A stretch of 9,411 nt of DNA from Hydrogenothermaceae bacterium (GCA_012961365.1 DTZN01000268.1:1-9411); one strand, 5' to 3'; shown: positions 1-7,163, counted from the first letter of the stretch. Numbers and translations are program-made. Notes: a model not told the origin generated them from the sequence alone.

Positions 1-25
1 AAAAAAATTTCTGTAATTAAATAGT

Positions 26-32
26 AAGGTGA
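26..32 (+). promoter_or_regulatory. Ribosome binding site for dnaB (supports TTG start)
   Basis: AAGGTGA lies 4 bases before the TTG at 37. It matches the AGGTGA part of the extended anti-Shine-Dalgarno complement, and the AGG core is 7 bases from the start codon. There is no in-frame ATG nearby, so this site is the main support for the non-ATG start. Confidence 0.6.
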
Positions 33-36
33 AAAT

Positions 37-1518
37 TTGGACGAAACAATTTTAGATTTGCCTCTTCCACATGATGACCAGCTTGAAAGAGCAGTGATAG
101 GAGCAATTATTATTGAACCTTCGGTTGCAGATACTGTTTTAAATATTTTAAAACCAGAGGATTTTTATAACGAAAAAAATAAGGCCATTTATGAAACAGT
201 AATAGAAATAATAAGTGAAGGAATTGCTTTAGACCCTCTTACTCTTAAAACCTATTTAGAAAAAAAGAATAAACTTGAATACATAGGCGGAGAAATTTAT
301 TTATCATTAGTCCTTTCTGATGCGGCTCCTCCAAAGAGTGTTGAACATATAGCCCAAACTTTAAAAGAAAAAGCCATTACTAGGGGGCTAATAACTGTTG
401 CTAAAGATATACTATTAAAAGCAAAGCAAATAAAAAATGTAGATGAACTTATAGATTATGCAGAAAGTAGTATTTTCAAATTAAGTGAAGAAAAAACTAT
501 ATCTGAATATTTCCATATAGGAGATGTTCTACAAAAAACCCTTGAAATTATAAATGAATTATCTAAAAAGGATAGCATAGTTACAGGTTTACCTTCTGGG
601 TTTTATGAACTTGATAGGCTAACTACAGGTTTCCATAAAGGAGATTTAGTAATTATTGCTGCAAGACCAGCAATGGGTAAAACTTCTTTAGCACTTTCGA
701 TAATTCATCATGTATCTGTTGTGGAAAATATTCCATCTGCATTTTTTTCCCTTGAAATGTCAAAAGAACAAATAGCAATGAGACTTTTATGTAATGAAGC
801 TAGAATTCCATTAAGGAAAGTTCGCTCTGGATTTTTGACAAGGGAAGAATTAGAAGTTATTACAGAAAAAGTTTTAGAAATGAAGAATGCACCTATTTTT
901 GTAGATGATACTGCAGCATTATCTATTTTGGATTTGAGGGCAAAGGCTAGAAAACTAAAAAGAGAAAAAGATATACAGCTTATAATTATAGATTATCTTC
1001 AGCTTATGAGGTCTTCAAGAAGAGTAGAAAACCGTCAGCAAGAGGTAGCAGAAATATCAAGAGGGTTAAAAGGTTTAGCTAAAGATTTAGATATACCAGT
1101 TATAGCACTTGCTCAGCTCTCAAGGCAAACAGAAATGAGAAGTGATAAAAGACCACAATTGGCAGACTTGAGAGAAAGTGGAAGTATTGAGCAAGATGCG
1201 GATATGGTAATGTTTATACATAGACCAGAGTATTACAAAAAAAATCCTACTCCAGAAGAAAAAGGTATCGCAGAAATAATCATTGCAAAACAAAGGAATG
1301 GCCCAACAGGAACTGTTAAATTAGCATTTATAAAGGAAATTACAAAGTTTGAAAATCTTGCAAAAGATTATTTCCAAAATTTAGATGATGGAGAAGTTCC
1401 TATAGAAACATCTCAAGAAGAAAACTTGCATTATAATAATGAAATTAAACAAGAAGAGGATTACGATATAGACCCAGAACAATTTCAATTAATGGAAGAT
1501 GATAATATAGACATTTAG
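37..1518 (+). CDS. dnaB: Replicative DNA helicase DnaB
   Basis: Hexameric 5'-3' helicase that unwinds DNA at the replication fork and recruits primase. The 493 residues are slightly longer than the usual ~450-470. The N-terminal primase-interaction domain covers about residues 10-110, followed by a linker and the RecA-like motor from about 180. Visible motifs are Walker A ARPAMGKT (209-216), the putative catalytic Glu in FFSLEMS (E240), Walker B LIIIDYLQL with D319, the DNA-loop region and sensor around EISRGLKGLAKDL (339-351), and the arginine-finger segment KQRNGPTG (R420). The motor is uninterrupted: no intein sits in Walker A, a common insertion point in this family. Residues 440-493 form an acidic tail of unclear role. 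The start is TTG, chosen because AAGGTGA lies 4 bases upstream and the protein then begins just before the conserved N-terminal domain. The MlaE permease gene follows after one base. Identification is secure. Confidence 0.97.
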   Translation: MDETILDLPLPHDDQLERAVIGAIIIEPSVADTVLNILKPEDFYNEKNKAIYETVIEIISEGIALDPLTLKTYLEKKNKLEYIGGEIYLSLVLSDAAPPKSVEHIAQTLKEKAITRGLITVAKDILLKAKQIKNVDELIDYAESSIFKLSEEKTISEYFHIGDVLQKTLEIINELSKKDSIVTGLPSGFYELDRLTTGFHKGDLVIIAARPAMGKTSLALSIIHHVSVVENIPSAFFSLEMSKEQIAMRLLCNEARIPLRKVRSGFLTREELEVITEKVLEMKNAPIFVDDTAALSILDLRAKARKLKREKDIQLIIIDYLQLMRSSRRVENRQQEVAEISRGLKGLAKDLDIPVIALAQLSRQTEMRSDKRPQLADLRESGSIEQDADMVMFIHRPEYYKKNPTPEEKGIAEIIIAKQRNGPTGTVKLAFIKEITKFENLAKDYFQNLDDGEVPIETSQEENLHYNNEIKQEEDYDIDPEQFQLMEDDNIDI

Positions 1519-1519
1519 A

Positions 1520-2266
1520 ATGAAAAAAATATATGAATTTATTAACCACATAGGAAGTATTACTCTACTTTTTTTAGAAGCTTTTAAATTTGTTTTTATT
1601 AAACCACCAAAACCTAAACATATAATAAAAAATATGGCAGAAATAGGAGCAAATGCTGCCCCATTAATAGCTATTACTGGTTTTTTTACCGGTGGCGTTT
1701 TAGTTGTGGAAACTTATCCTACTTTTCATCAATTTAATGCAGAATTCTTAATAGGAGCTTTAGTTTCGCTATCTTTGTCTAGAGAACTTTCTCCAGTATT
1801 AGTAGCCCTTTTAGTTACTGCTCGTTCAGGCTCTGCTATGGCTGCAAATATAGGGACAATGAGAATTACAGAGCAAATAGATGCTTTAGAAGTTATGGCT
1901 GTAAATCCTATCAGATATCTTATAACTCCTAGACTTATAGCATCAGTGATTGTTGTTCCACTTCTTACTATCTTATCTATAGCTTCAGGTATTTTAGGAG
2001 GTTATTTTGTTGCTACAGAACTTTATTCTATAAATCCATACTTATACTTAGAAAAAATGAAAGATTTTACAGAGCTTTACGATATACTTGGAGGATTATA
2101 TAAGTCTGCTGTCTTTGCAGTTATTATTACAACAATATCAACATATTTTGGATATGTCGCAAAAGGTGGCGCAGAAGGAGTGGGAAAAGCAACAACTACT
2201 GCTGTTGTGGTATCTTCTGTTTTAATCTTAATACTAGATTACTTTTTAACTGCTTTGATATATTAA
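1520..2266 (+). CDS. mlaE: MlaE-family ABC transporter permease (phospholipid/lipid asymmetry)
   Basis: Integral inner-membrane permease of the MlaE/YrbE family. Family members pair with an MlaF ATPase and an MlaD substrate-binding protein to move phospholipids between inner and outer membrane. The family hallmark lies at residues 88-137: SREL followed by TARSGSAMAANIGTMRITEQ and then DALEVMAVNPIRYLITPR. Hydrophobic segments fall at about 47-64, 76-100, 138-165, 192-213 and 227-247, and the length of 248 is typical. The conserved GYVAKGGAEGVG (211-222) precedes the last membrane segment. The gene starts one base after the dnaB stop with no clear Shine-Dalgarno site, so it is probably translated by coupling to dnaB. 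No mlaF or mlaD lies beside it, so its partners must be elsewhere. The family is certain; transport of phospholipid rather than another lipid is inferred from homologues. Confidence 0.9.
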   Translation: MKKIYEFINHIGSITLLFLEAFKFVFIKPPKPKHIIKNMAEIGANAAPLIAITGFFTGGVLVVETYPTFHQFNAEFLIGALVSLSLSRELSPVLVALLVTARSGSAMAANIGTMRITEQIDALEVMAVNPIRYLITPRLIASVIVVPLLTILSIASGILGGYFVATELYSINPYLYLEKMKDFTELYDILGGLYKSAVFAVIITTISTYFGYVAKGGAEGVGKATTTAVVVSSVLILILDYFLTALIY

Positions 2267-2284
2267 AGGTAAAAATTGTAAAAT
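2255..2284 (+). promoter_or_regulatory. Putative sigma-70-type promoter of fabI
   Basis: TTGATA at 2255-2260 (5 of 6 matches to TTGACA) and TAAAAT at 2279-2284 (5 of 6 to TATAAT) are separated by 18 bases. Transcription would begin near 2291, giving a leader of about 29 bases with the strong fabI ribosome site. The -35 lies inside the last codons of the permease gene. In such AT-rich DNA chance matches are common, so this is a moderate call. Confidence 0.4.
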
Positions 2285-2291
2285 TTTTATC
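2268..2291. repeat. Inverted repeat overlapping the putative fabI -10 box
   Basis: A 10-bp dyad (2268-2277 with 2282-2291, one G-T pair) around a 4-base GTAA loop covers the candidate -10 box. It could be an operator or, in RNA read through from dnaB-mlaE, a small hairpin with a GNRA-like loop. No T run follows, so it is not a standard terminator. The stem is almost all A and T, which weakens the case. Confidence 0.3.
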
Positions 2292-2307
2292 TTATGTAAT
2301 TTACAAA

Positions 2308-2314
2308 AAGGAGG
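2308..2314 (+). promoter_or_regulatory. Strong ribosome binding site of fabI
   Basis: AAGGAGG lies 5 bases before the ATG at 2320. It is one of the two strongest Shine-Dalgarno sites in the window and fixes the fabI start. Confidence 0.75.
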
Positions 2315-2319
2315 ATTGA

Positions 2320-3090
2320 ATGAAACTTTTAGAAGGAAAAAAGGCTCTTATTTTAGGAATAGCAAATAAAAGAAGTATTGCTTATGGAATAGCTAAAATT
2401 TTTAAAGAGAACGGAGCAGAAATTGGAATTAATTATTTAAATGAAAAATTTGAAAAGAAACTAAAACCAATAGCAGATGAACTTGAAACTTCAATTTATC
2501 ATAGACTTGATGTTTCCTCAGACGAGCAAATTGAAGAATTTTTTAATGTAGTAAAAGAAAAATGGGGAGAAGTTGACATTATTGTTCACTCAATAGCATA
2601 TGCAAATAAAGAATATCTAAAAGGATATTACTACACAGTAAATAGGTCATCATTTTTACAAGCTATGGATATAAGTGTTTATTCTTTTACTGCGTTGGCT
2701 AGACAATTTTTACCAATTTTAAATGAAGGAGGTAGTCTATTAACTTTATCTTACTATGGAGCTGAAAAAGTTGTGTATAACTACAATGTAATGGGAGTTG
2801 CAAAAGCGGCATTAGAAGCATCTGTTAAATATTTAGCTAGAGATTTAGGGGAAATAAAAAAAGTTAGAGTAAATGCAATATCTGCTGGACCGATTAAAAC
2901 TTTAGCTGCTAGTGGAATAGACCAGTTTTCTGCCATACAAAAAGAGGCAGAAAAAAAAGCTCCATTAAAAAGGTCTGTTACCATAGAAGAAGTTGGGAAA
3001 TCTGCTCTTTTCTTATGTTCTTCTTTAGGAGAGGGTATTACAGGAGAGGTTCTTCATGTAGACGCTGGATACCATGTAATAGGTATGTAA
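2320..3090 (+). CDS. fabI: Enoyl-[acyl-carrier-protein] reductase (NADH), FabI type
   Basis: Reduces trans-2-enoyl-ACP to acyl-ACP, the last step of each type II fatty-acid elongation cycle, in the cytoplasm. The 256 residues match the family length. The cofactor motif GIANKRSIAYGIA spans 13-25, the first Asp of the adenine pocket region is in RLDVSS (62-67), and HSIAYANKE begins at 90. The FabI active-site pattern Tyr-x6-Tyr-x6-Lys appears in LSYYGAEK...YNYNVMGVAKA, with Y155 and K162 in the catalytic positions and Y145 equivalent to the first Tyr. Residue 93 is Ala where E. coli FabI has Gly, as in some Gram-positive enzymes; that site lies near the triclosan pocket. The ATG at 2320 has a strong AAGGAGG site 5 bases upstream. 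Other reductases (FabK, FabL, FabV) are excluded by the motif spacing. Confidence 0.96.
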   Translation: MKLLEGKKALILGIANKRSIAYGIAKIFKENGAEIGINYLNEKFEKKLKPIADELETSIYHRLDVSSDEQIEEFFNVVKEKWGEVDIIVHSIAYANKEYLKGYYYTVNRSSFLQAMDISVYSFTALARQFLPILNEGGSLLTLSYYGAEKVVYNYNVMGVAKAALEASVKYLARDLGEIKKVRVNAISAGPIKTLAASGIDQFSAIQKEAEKKAPLKRSVTIEEVGKSALFLCSSLGEGITGEVLHVDAGYHVIGM

Positions 3091-3113
3091 TTAATAGTAT
3101 GTAATAGCTTTGT

Positions 3114-4790
3114 TTAATTTTTAATTCCAATAAACTCCATTAAATCTTCTAAAGATACTTCCTCTTCTTTTATGTGTTTTACACCATCTACTACTGTTTC
3201 TATTAATTTTCTTTTTTCCTGAAGTTTTTGTAGGATTTTTTCTTCTATTGTGTCTTCCATTATAAGGTTATGTATTATAACTTTATTTTTCTGACCTATT
3301 CTATGAACTCTATCTTCTGCCTGCCACATTTTTGCTGGATTCCAATGCATATCAAAAAAGACTACATAGCTTGAAACTGTTAAGGTAAGTCCTTCTCCTG
3401 CTGAACCAATAGTCCCTATGAAAATTTGACATTTTTCATCTTCAATAAATCTCTTTACTTGTTTTTTCTTATCTTTGAATGACATTTTGCCGTGAAATTG
3501 GGCTATTTTACTTTCTGGAAATTCTTGTAATAAGTTTTCATAAATTTTTCTAACTCCGTTTTCATAAAAGTTCGTAAAAATTACTATTTTATCCTTATTC
3601 TCCACAATTTCTTTAAGTATTTCTTTTAATCTTTCCATTTTAGGACTACTCAAGCTAGAAGATGGAAAATTACATATCTGTCTTAACTTTTGGATAGAAT
3701 GGATTATGTTTTTCTTTAAAATAAATCTAAATTGTTTGCTTTTTTTGTGTTTTTCTATTAAATTTGTAATTCTTTCCTGTTCTACTCCTAACACAAAATC
3801 ATATTCATGCTTTTGAATTGGCAATAATTGAAGTTTTTCTATAATTGCTGGTAGCTTTTCTGGAAGCTCTTTTAAAACATCTTTTTTTAATCTTCGTAGC
3901 ATTATTGGCTGAATTAATTTTCGTGCTTCTTCTGGAGTTAAATTTTTGTTAAACTGTTTATCTGGAAATAGAAATTCTAATAAAGATACTAATTCTTCTA
4001 AGTTATTTTGTAATGGTGTTCCCGATAAAGCCCATCTATATTTTGCAAACTTTGAAATTTGTTTAACTGCTTTCGTTTTTATAGTATCAGGATTTTTAAT
4101 GTTGTGTGCCTCATCTAATAAAACTAAATCAATATTTTTTGCAAATTGCTCTAACTTAAATTCCTCATTGTGAAAATCATTTTTTAAAGTATCATAAGAA
4201 ACTATGTATATATGGGCATTTGTATCCCAAAGAAGTTTTCTTATATCCTTTTTATCATTTAAAACCACAAATTGAAGCTCTGAAGCCCATTCTTCTAAGT
4301 GTTTTTCCCATACAGAAATTAGAGAAGAAGGAACAACTGCTAGCGCTTTTTTAATTATTCCTTTTATAAACAGTATTTTTAAAGCCACTGTAGATTGAAC
4401 AGTTTTTCCTGTGCCCATCTGGTCTGCGAGAAGTGCAGAGCAGTTAGAAATCAAAAATTTAACCCCTTGTATCTGATAGTTGTATAGTTTATGGGAAAGT
4501 TCTAGATTTTCTGGTATATCTAAATTTACCTCTGGAGTTAAAACGGGGATTAATAAATCAAATATTGATAAATTCTTTATTTTTTTGTCTTTTTTTGATG
4601 AGGACTTATCTAATTTTGATAAATCTTTTAAATCGAAAGGTTCATCTTGTTTAAAAACTTTTCCGATAATATCATATTTAAATGTTTGCTTAACTAGATT
4701 TTTAGAAACATTTACAGACTTTTTATCAAAAAATAAAATAAAATGCTTACTTCTTGCAGATTTTATATTATCTTTATCCAAAACTATCAT
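3114..4790 (-). CDS. SNF2-family DNA-dependent ATPase/helicase
   Basis: Superfamily 2 ATPase of the SWI2/SNF2 group, expected to translocate on double-stranded DNA and remodel protein-DNA complexes. All motor motifs are present: Q-like LYNYQIQGV (102-110), Walker A DQMGTGKT (123-130), motif Ia AVVPSSL (151-157), motif II DEAHN (226-230), motif III LSGTPLQN (255-262), MLRRLKKDVL (297-306), motif IV region KIVIFTNF (401-408), motif V GTIGSAGEGLTLT (459-471) and motif VI QAEDRVHRIGQ (490-500). The motor thus looks active. At 558 residues it is a minimal form: the N-terminal ~95 residues are unrecognised and include a Ser/Lys-rich stretch (62-72), and no nuclease, SWIM or other extra domain is visible. 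The ATG has AAAGGAG about 8 bases upstream. It lies 4 bases after the unknown 172-aa gene and very likely shares its transcript. Its role (repair, transcription recycling or defence) cannot be read from the sequence. Confidence 0.9.
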   Translation of the reverse strand: MIVLDKDNIKSARSKHFILFFDKKSVNVSKNLVKQTFKYDIIGKVFKQDEPFDLKDLSKLDKSSSKKDKKIKNLSIFDLLIPVLTPEVNLDIPENLELSHKLYNYQIQGVKFLISNCSALLADQMGTGKTVQSTVALKILFIKGIIKKALAVVPSSLISVWEKHLEEWASELQFVVLNDKKDIRKLLWDTNAHIYIVSYDTLKNDFHNEEFKLEQFAKNIDLVLLDEAHNIKNPDTIKTKAVKQISKFAKYRWALSGTPLQNNLEELVSLLEFLFPDKQFNKNLTPEEARKLIQPIMLRRLKKDVLKELPEKLPAIIEKLQLLPIQKHEYDFVLGVEQERITNLIEKHKKSKQFRFILKKNIIHSIQKLRQICNFPSSSLSSPKMERLKEILKEIVENKDKIVIFTNFYENGVRKIYENLLQEFPESKIAQFHGKMSFKDKKKQVKRFIEDEKCQIFIGTIGSAGEGLTLTVSSYVVFFDMHWNPAKMWQAEDRVHRIGQKNKVIIHNLIMEDTIEEKILQKLQEKRKLIETVVDGVKHIKEEEVSLEDLMEFIGIKN

Positions 4791-4794
4791 GTTC

Positions 4795-5313
4795 TTAACT
4801 CCTTTCTTGAGAAAGATACTCTAAAGCTTTGAAAACTCTATTAAAAGGCTCTAAAAGATTAAAGTTTTTGTATATACTTTGAAGTTTTCTAATAAACTCA
4901 TCTAAATATTTTTCATCTTCCCTGTTTATCATTAAAACTAAAGTATCAAATCTTCCTGTTTTGCTTGAAATTTGTTTTGAATATCTGTAAGTTGCTTTAA
5001 ATGGGTCAAATTTTGAGATATATCCTATTGGAACATTAACTTTACTTCTTATTTCAAGTAGTTCTTTATCTTTTACTAAAACTAAATCAGGCTTAATTTT
5101 TAACGATTTTATTAAATCTAATGCAAAATTTTCTTTTATTAATGTTTCTTCTAAAACATCTCCATATAAAATTTTCTGAAGCTCATCAATTTCCAAATTT
5201 GTAGTAGCTCTAAACTCTATAGGTTTTGTATTTTTATCTACAATTAAAATACCTGCCTTTTGTATATCTCCATCTAAATATAAAAAATCTAAATAACCTA
5301 TTTTCAATATCAT
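4795..5313 (-). CDS. Protein of unknown function paired with the SNF2 helicase
   Basis: I do not recognise a named family. The 172-residue protein is soluble, with no signal peptide or membrane segment. An apparent alpha/beta N-terminal half holds strands at IGYLDFLYLDG (5-15) and AGILIVD (20-26), then PIEFRATT (31-38), the helix-leading ILYGDVLEETLI (48-59) and the strand KPDLVLVKD (74-82) followed by VNVPIGYISK (92-101). The second half is Lys/Glu-rich and probably helical. The strand-Asp, YG-x3-E and PDLVLV-x-D order is loosely reminiscent of RNase H-like folds such as endonuclease V, but the diagnostic DGHG-type motif is missing, so I make no functional claim. The ATG at 5313 has AAGG only 3 bases upstream, too close; the TTG at 5307 (codon 3) places AAGG 7 bases upstream and may be the true start, giving 170 residues. 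It is the first gene of a two-gene unit with the SNF2 gene. Confidence 0.75.
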   Translation of the reverse strand: MILKIGYLDFLYLDGDIQKAGILIVDKNTKPIEFRATTNLEIDELQKILYGDVLEETLIKENFALDLIKSLKIKPDLVLVKDKELLEIRSKVNVPIGYISKFDPFKATYRYSKQISSKTGRFDTLVLMINREDEKYLDEFIRKLQSIYKNFNLLEPFNRVFKALEYLSQERS

Positions 5314-5386
5314 ACCTTCTTGCTAAAATTTATATTATTATTTCGTTATAAATTTAGTAAGTCTTTAAAAGTAATTAGGTTTTTAT
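5314..5386. promoter_or_regulatory. Divergent promoter region
   Basis: These 73 bases separate the leftward unknown/SNF2 pair from the rightward AAA+ gene, so promoters for both must lie here or inside the genes. On the + strand TATAAA (5347-5352) is a possible -10 but lacks a correctly spaced -35. On the minus strand TATAAC is a possible -10 with only a weak -35. I see no strong dyad. The region is identified from gene orientation more than from motif quality. Confidence 0.4.
5315..5318 (-). promoter_or_regulatory. Ribosome binding site that may set the start of the unknown gene
   Basis: On the minus strand AAGG (inside AAGAAGGT) lies 3 bases before the ATG at 5313 but 7 bases before the in-frame TTG at 5307. 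Normal spacing favours the TTG. TTG is also used by dnaB in this window. Confidence 0.4.
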
Positions 5387-6205
5387 ATGGACGAGAAATT
5401 ATTAAATGAAGTTTTAATAAAAATGAATAGTTTTTTAGATAGGTTTTTAAAAGAAGAAAAACAGAAAGTAGATTTTAACAAAAATTTTGCTTTTATTTAT
5501 CATAAAAACAAGTTAAAATCTGTTAAAAACTTTGATTATAAACCATTAAATAATCTGATAGGTATAGATTATCAAAAAGAAGAGCTTCTAAAAAATACAA
5601 AAAAATTTGTAGAGGAAAAACCTGCTAACAATGCTATTTTATGGGGAGAAAGGGGGACTGGAAAATCAACTTTAGTAAAATCTGTTTGTTATTATTTTAA
5701 AGATAAAGGGCTTAAAATTATTCAGGTGTTAAAAGAGGATATTCTTTCTATTTTTAATTTGTATGAATTAATTGAAACCAATAGAAACTATAAATTTATT
5801 ATATTTATAGATGATTTATCCTTTCAACCAGAAGAAAAAGAATATAAAGAATTTAAAACTATAATAGATGGAACTATTTATGAAATCCCAGAAAACCTAC
5901 TTTTTTATATAACATCAAATAGAAAAAATCTTATTCCAATAAAATTTTCAGATAGAGAAAAAGACGAAGAAACGCGAATTTCGGATGCTCTAGAAGAAAA
6001 ATTATCTTTAATAGATAGATTTGGATTAAGGCTTGGATTTTATGAGATGGATAAAAGCACATATTTAAAAATAGTTGAATTTTATGCAAAAAAATATGAA
6101 ATAGAAATGGAAACTCAAAAACTTCATTTATTGGCCATGAGATATGCAAGAGAAATGGGGGCTTTAAATGCTAGAATAGCTCTTTATTTCATAAAAAGTC
6201 TTTAA
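5387..6205 (+). CDS. AAA+ ATPase of the DUF815 family
   Basis: P-loop ATPase of the DUF815 type, a widespread AAA+ family without an established role. Family features are visible in order: LIGIDYQKEEL (57-67), FVEEKPANNAILWG (74-87), Walker A GERGTGKST (87-95), Walker B FIIFIDDLSF (137-146), the sensor-1 segment TSNRKNL (176-182) and the family signature EEKLSLIDRFGLRLGF (203-218) with R211 as likely arginine finger. A C-terminal lid ends the protein at GALNARIALYFIKSL. The 272 residues are near the lower end for the family, and the short N-terminal region (about 1-55) is variable. The ATG at 5387 is preceded by AGGT 6 bases upstream. It is transcribed alone and ends overlapping the convergent cysM gene by 4 bases. 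The family call is firm from the signature; ATP hydrolysis is likely, and the substrate is unknown. Confidence 0.85.
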   Translation: MDEKLLNEVLIKMNSFLDRFLKEEKQKVDFNKNFAFIYHKNKLKSVKNFDYKPLNNLIGIDYQKEELLKNTKKFVEEKPANNAILWGERGTGKSTLVKSVCYYFKDKGLKIIQVLKEDILSIFNLYELIETNRNYKFIIFIDDLSFQPEEKEYKEFKTIIDGTIYEIPENLLFYITSNRKNLIPIKFSDREKDEETRISDALEEKLSLIDRFGLRLGFYEMDKSTYLKIVEFYAKKYEIEMETQKLHLLAMRYAREMGALNARIALYFIKSL

Positions 6206-7149
6206 TAATCCCATAAGGCAGTTGTGAGGTATTTTTCTCCTCCATCTGGGCATATAAAAACAATAACACCTTTTTCTATTTCTCTAGCAAGTCTAATTGC
6301 CGCCTCAAAAGCTGCCCCTGAAGATTGTCCTACAAATATACCTTCTTTTTTTGCAAGTTCTCTAGCCCTTTCATAAGAACTATCTGTATCTATAAACATA
6401 GTTCTATCTAATCTGTTTTCATCAAAAATACCAGGTTTTATAGAAGTTTCTATATACTTAAGTCCTTCTATCCCATGGAATGGGCTATCTGGTTGAACAC
6501 CTATAACCTGTATATCAGGATTAAATATTTTTAATCTTCTACCTGTTCCCATAATTGTTCCACCAGTTCCAATACCTGCTATAAAATGGGTAATCCTGTG
6601 GTTTGTTTGTTCCCATATTTCTACTGCTGTTGAGTAAAAGTGAGATTTCCAGTTTGCATCGTTGTTATACTGGTCAATGTAGTAATACTTATTAGGATAT
6701 TTCTCAACTAATTCTCTAACATGTAAAATAGCTCCATCAGTGCTTTGAAGAGGGTCTGTAAAATGTATTTTTGCCCCATATGCTTGTATAATTCTTTTTC
6801 TTTCTTCACTTACATTGGCAGGCATTGCCAGTTCAACTTTATACCCTAAAGCAGTTCCCACCATTGCCAATGCAATTCCTGTATTTCCAGAGGTTGCATC
6901 TAGAATAATTTTATCTTTTGTTAATTTCCCAGACTGGATAGCTTCAACTATCATTCTTGTAGCAGGTCTGTCTTTAACAGAACCACCAGGATTATATCCT
7001 TCGAGTTTTGCATATATTTCAATATTTTTTTCTTTTATATCTTCAGGTAAAGATTTATCTAGTCTAACTAATGGAGTATTCCCAACAAGCTCTAAGATAG
7101 AATTTCTCTGCAGTCTTACTGGTTCATCGTGGTTTCCAAGTATCCACAC
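6202..7149 (-). CDS. cysM: Cysteine synthase, CysM type (PLP-dependent)
   Basis: Fold-type II PLP enzyme that makes L-cysteine from an activated serine (O-acetylserine, or possibly O-phosphoserine) and sulfide or a sulfur carrier. Numbering from the upstream GTG at 7161: NTPLVRL (28-34), the Schiff-base lysine K63 in NPGGSVKDRPA, the substrate loop TSGNTG (90-95), the phosphate-binding loop GIGTGGT (196-202), GQSSGAA (278-284) and PDGGEKYL near the C-terminus. The sequence has the CysM rather than CysK look (ANWKSHF after QYNN, short C-terminus). The open frame begins with GTG at 7161, but that codon overlaps the only good ribosome site; the GTG at 7149 sits 7 bases after AGGTGAT and is preferred, giving 315 residues. 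About 20 residues still precede the usual enzyme start. It is last in the leftward cluster, 42 bases after ruvA (30 if the GTG at 7161 is used). Cystathionine beta-synthase is a less likely alternative, as the C-terminal regulatory domains are absent. Confidence 0.92.
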   Translation of the reverse strand: MWILGNHDEPVRLQRNSILELVGNTPLVRLDKSLPEDIKEKNIEIYAKLEGYNPGGSVKDRPATRMIVEAIQSGKLTKDKIILDATSGNTGIALAMVGTALGYKVELAMPANVSEERKRIIQAYGAKIHFTDPLQSTDGAILHVRELVEKYPNKYYYIDQYNNDANWKSHFYSTAVEIWEQTNHRITHFIAGIGTGGTIMGTGRRLKIFNPDIQVIGVQPDSPFHGIEGLKYIETSIKPGIFDENRLDRTMFIDTDSSYERARELAKKEGIFVGQSSGAAFEAAIRLAREIEKGVIVFICPDGGEKYLTTALWDY

Positions 7150-7156
7150 TTTATTT

Positions 7157-7163
7157 ATCACCT
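7157..7163 (-). promoter_or_regulatory. Ribosome binding site that decides the cysM start
   Basis: On the minus strand AGGTGAT is a 7-base match to the extended Shine-Dalgarno consensus. Its second G is the first base of the GTG at 7161, so it cannot serve that codon. It lies 7 bases before the GTG at 7149, which is therefore the likelier start. Confidence 0.5.

Noticed and set aside
1..24. Possible tail of an upstream gene (frame reading KKISVIK then TAG)
   Set aside because: Seven codons are too few to identify, and all three + frames stop within the first 24 bases. rplI often precedes dnaB, but the residues do not prove it.
37..1518. Intein or frameshift in dnaB
   Set aside because: Walker A and downstream motifs are contiguous at normal spacing; the frame is intact.
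2781..2984. 67-aa open frame opposite fabI
   Set aside because: It lies wholly inside fabI on the other strand, with no ribosome site or recognisable protein; a shadow frame.
3946..4173. 75-aa + strand frame inside the SNF2 gene
   Set aside because: Antisense shadow of a gene with complete conserved motifs; low-complexity composition and no start signal.
4480..4824. 114-aa + strand frame over the SNF2 start
   Set aside because: It is antisense to the SNF2 N-terminus and the end of the unknown gene. The Ser/Phe-rich composition is typical of a reversed Lys/Glu-rich gene.
5931..6149. 72-aa minus frame inside the AAA+ gene
   Set aside because: Fully within the DUF815 signature region on the opposite strand; a shadow frame.
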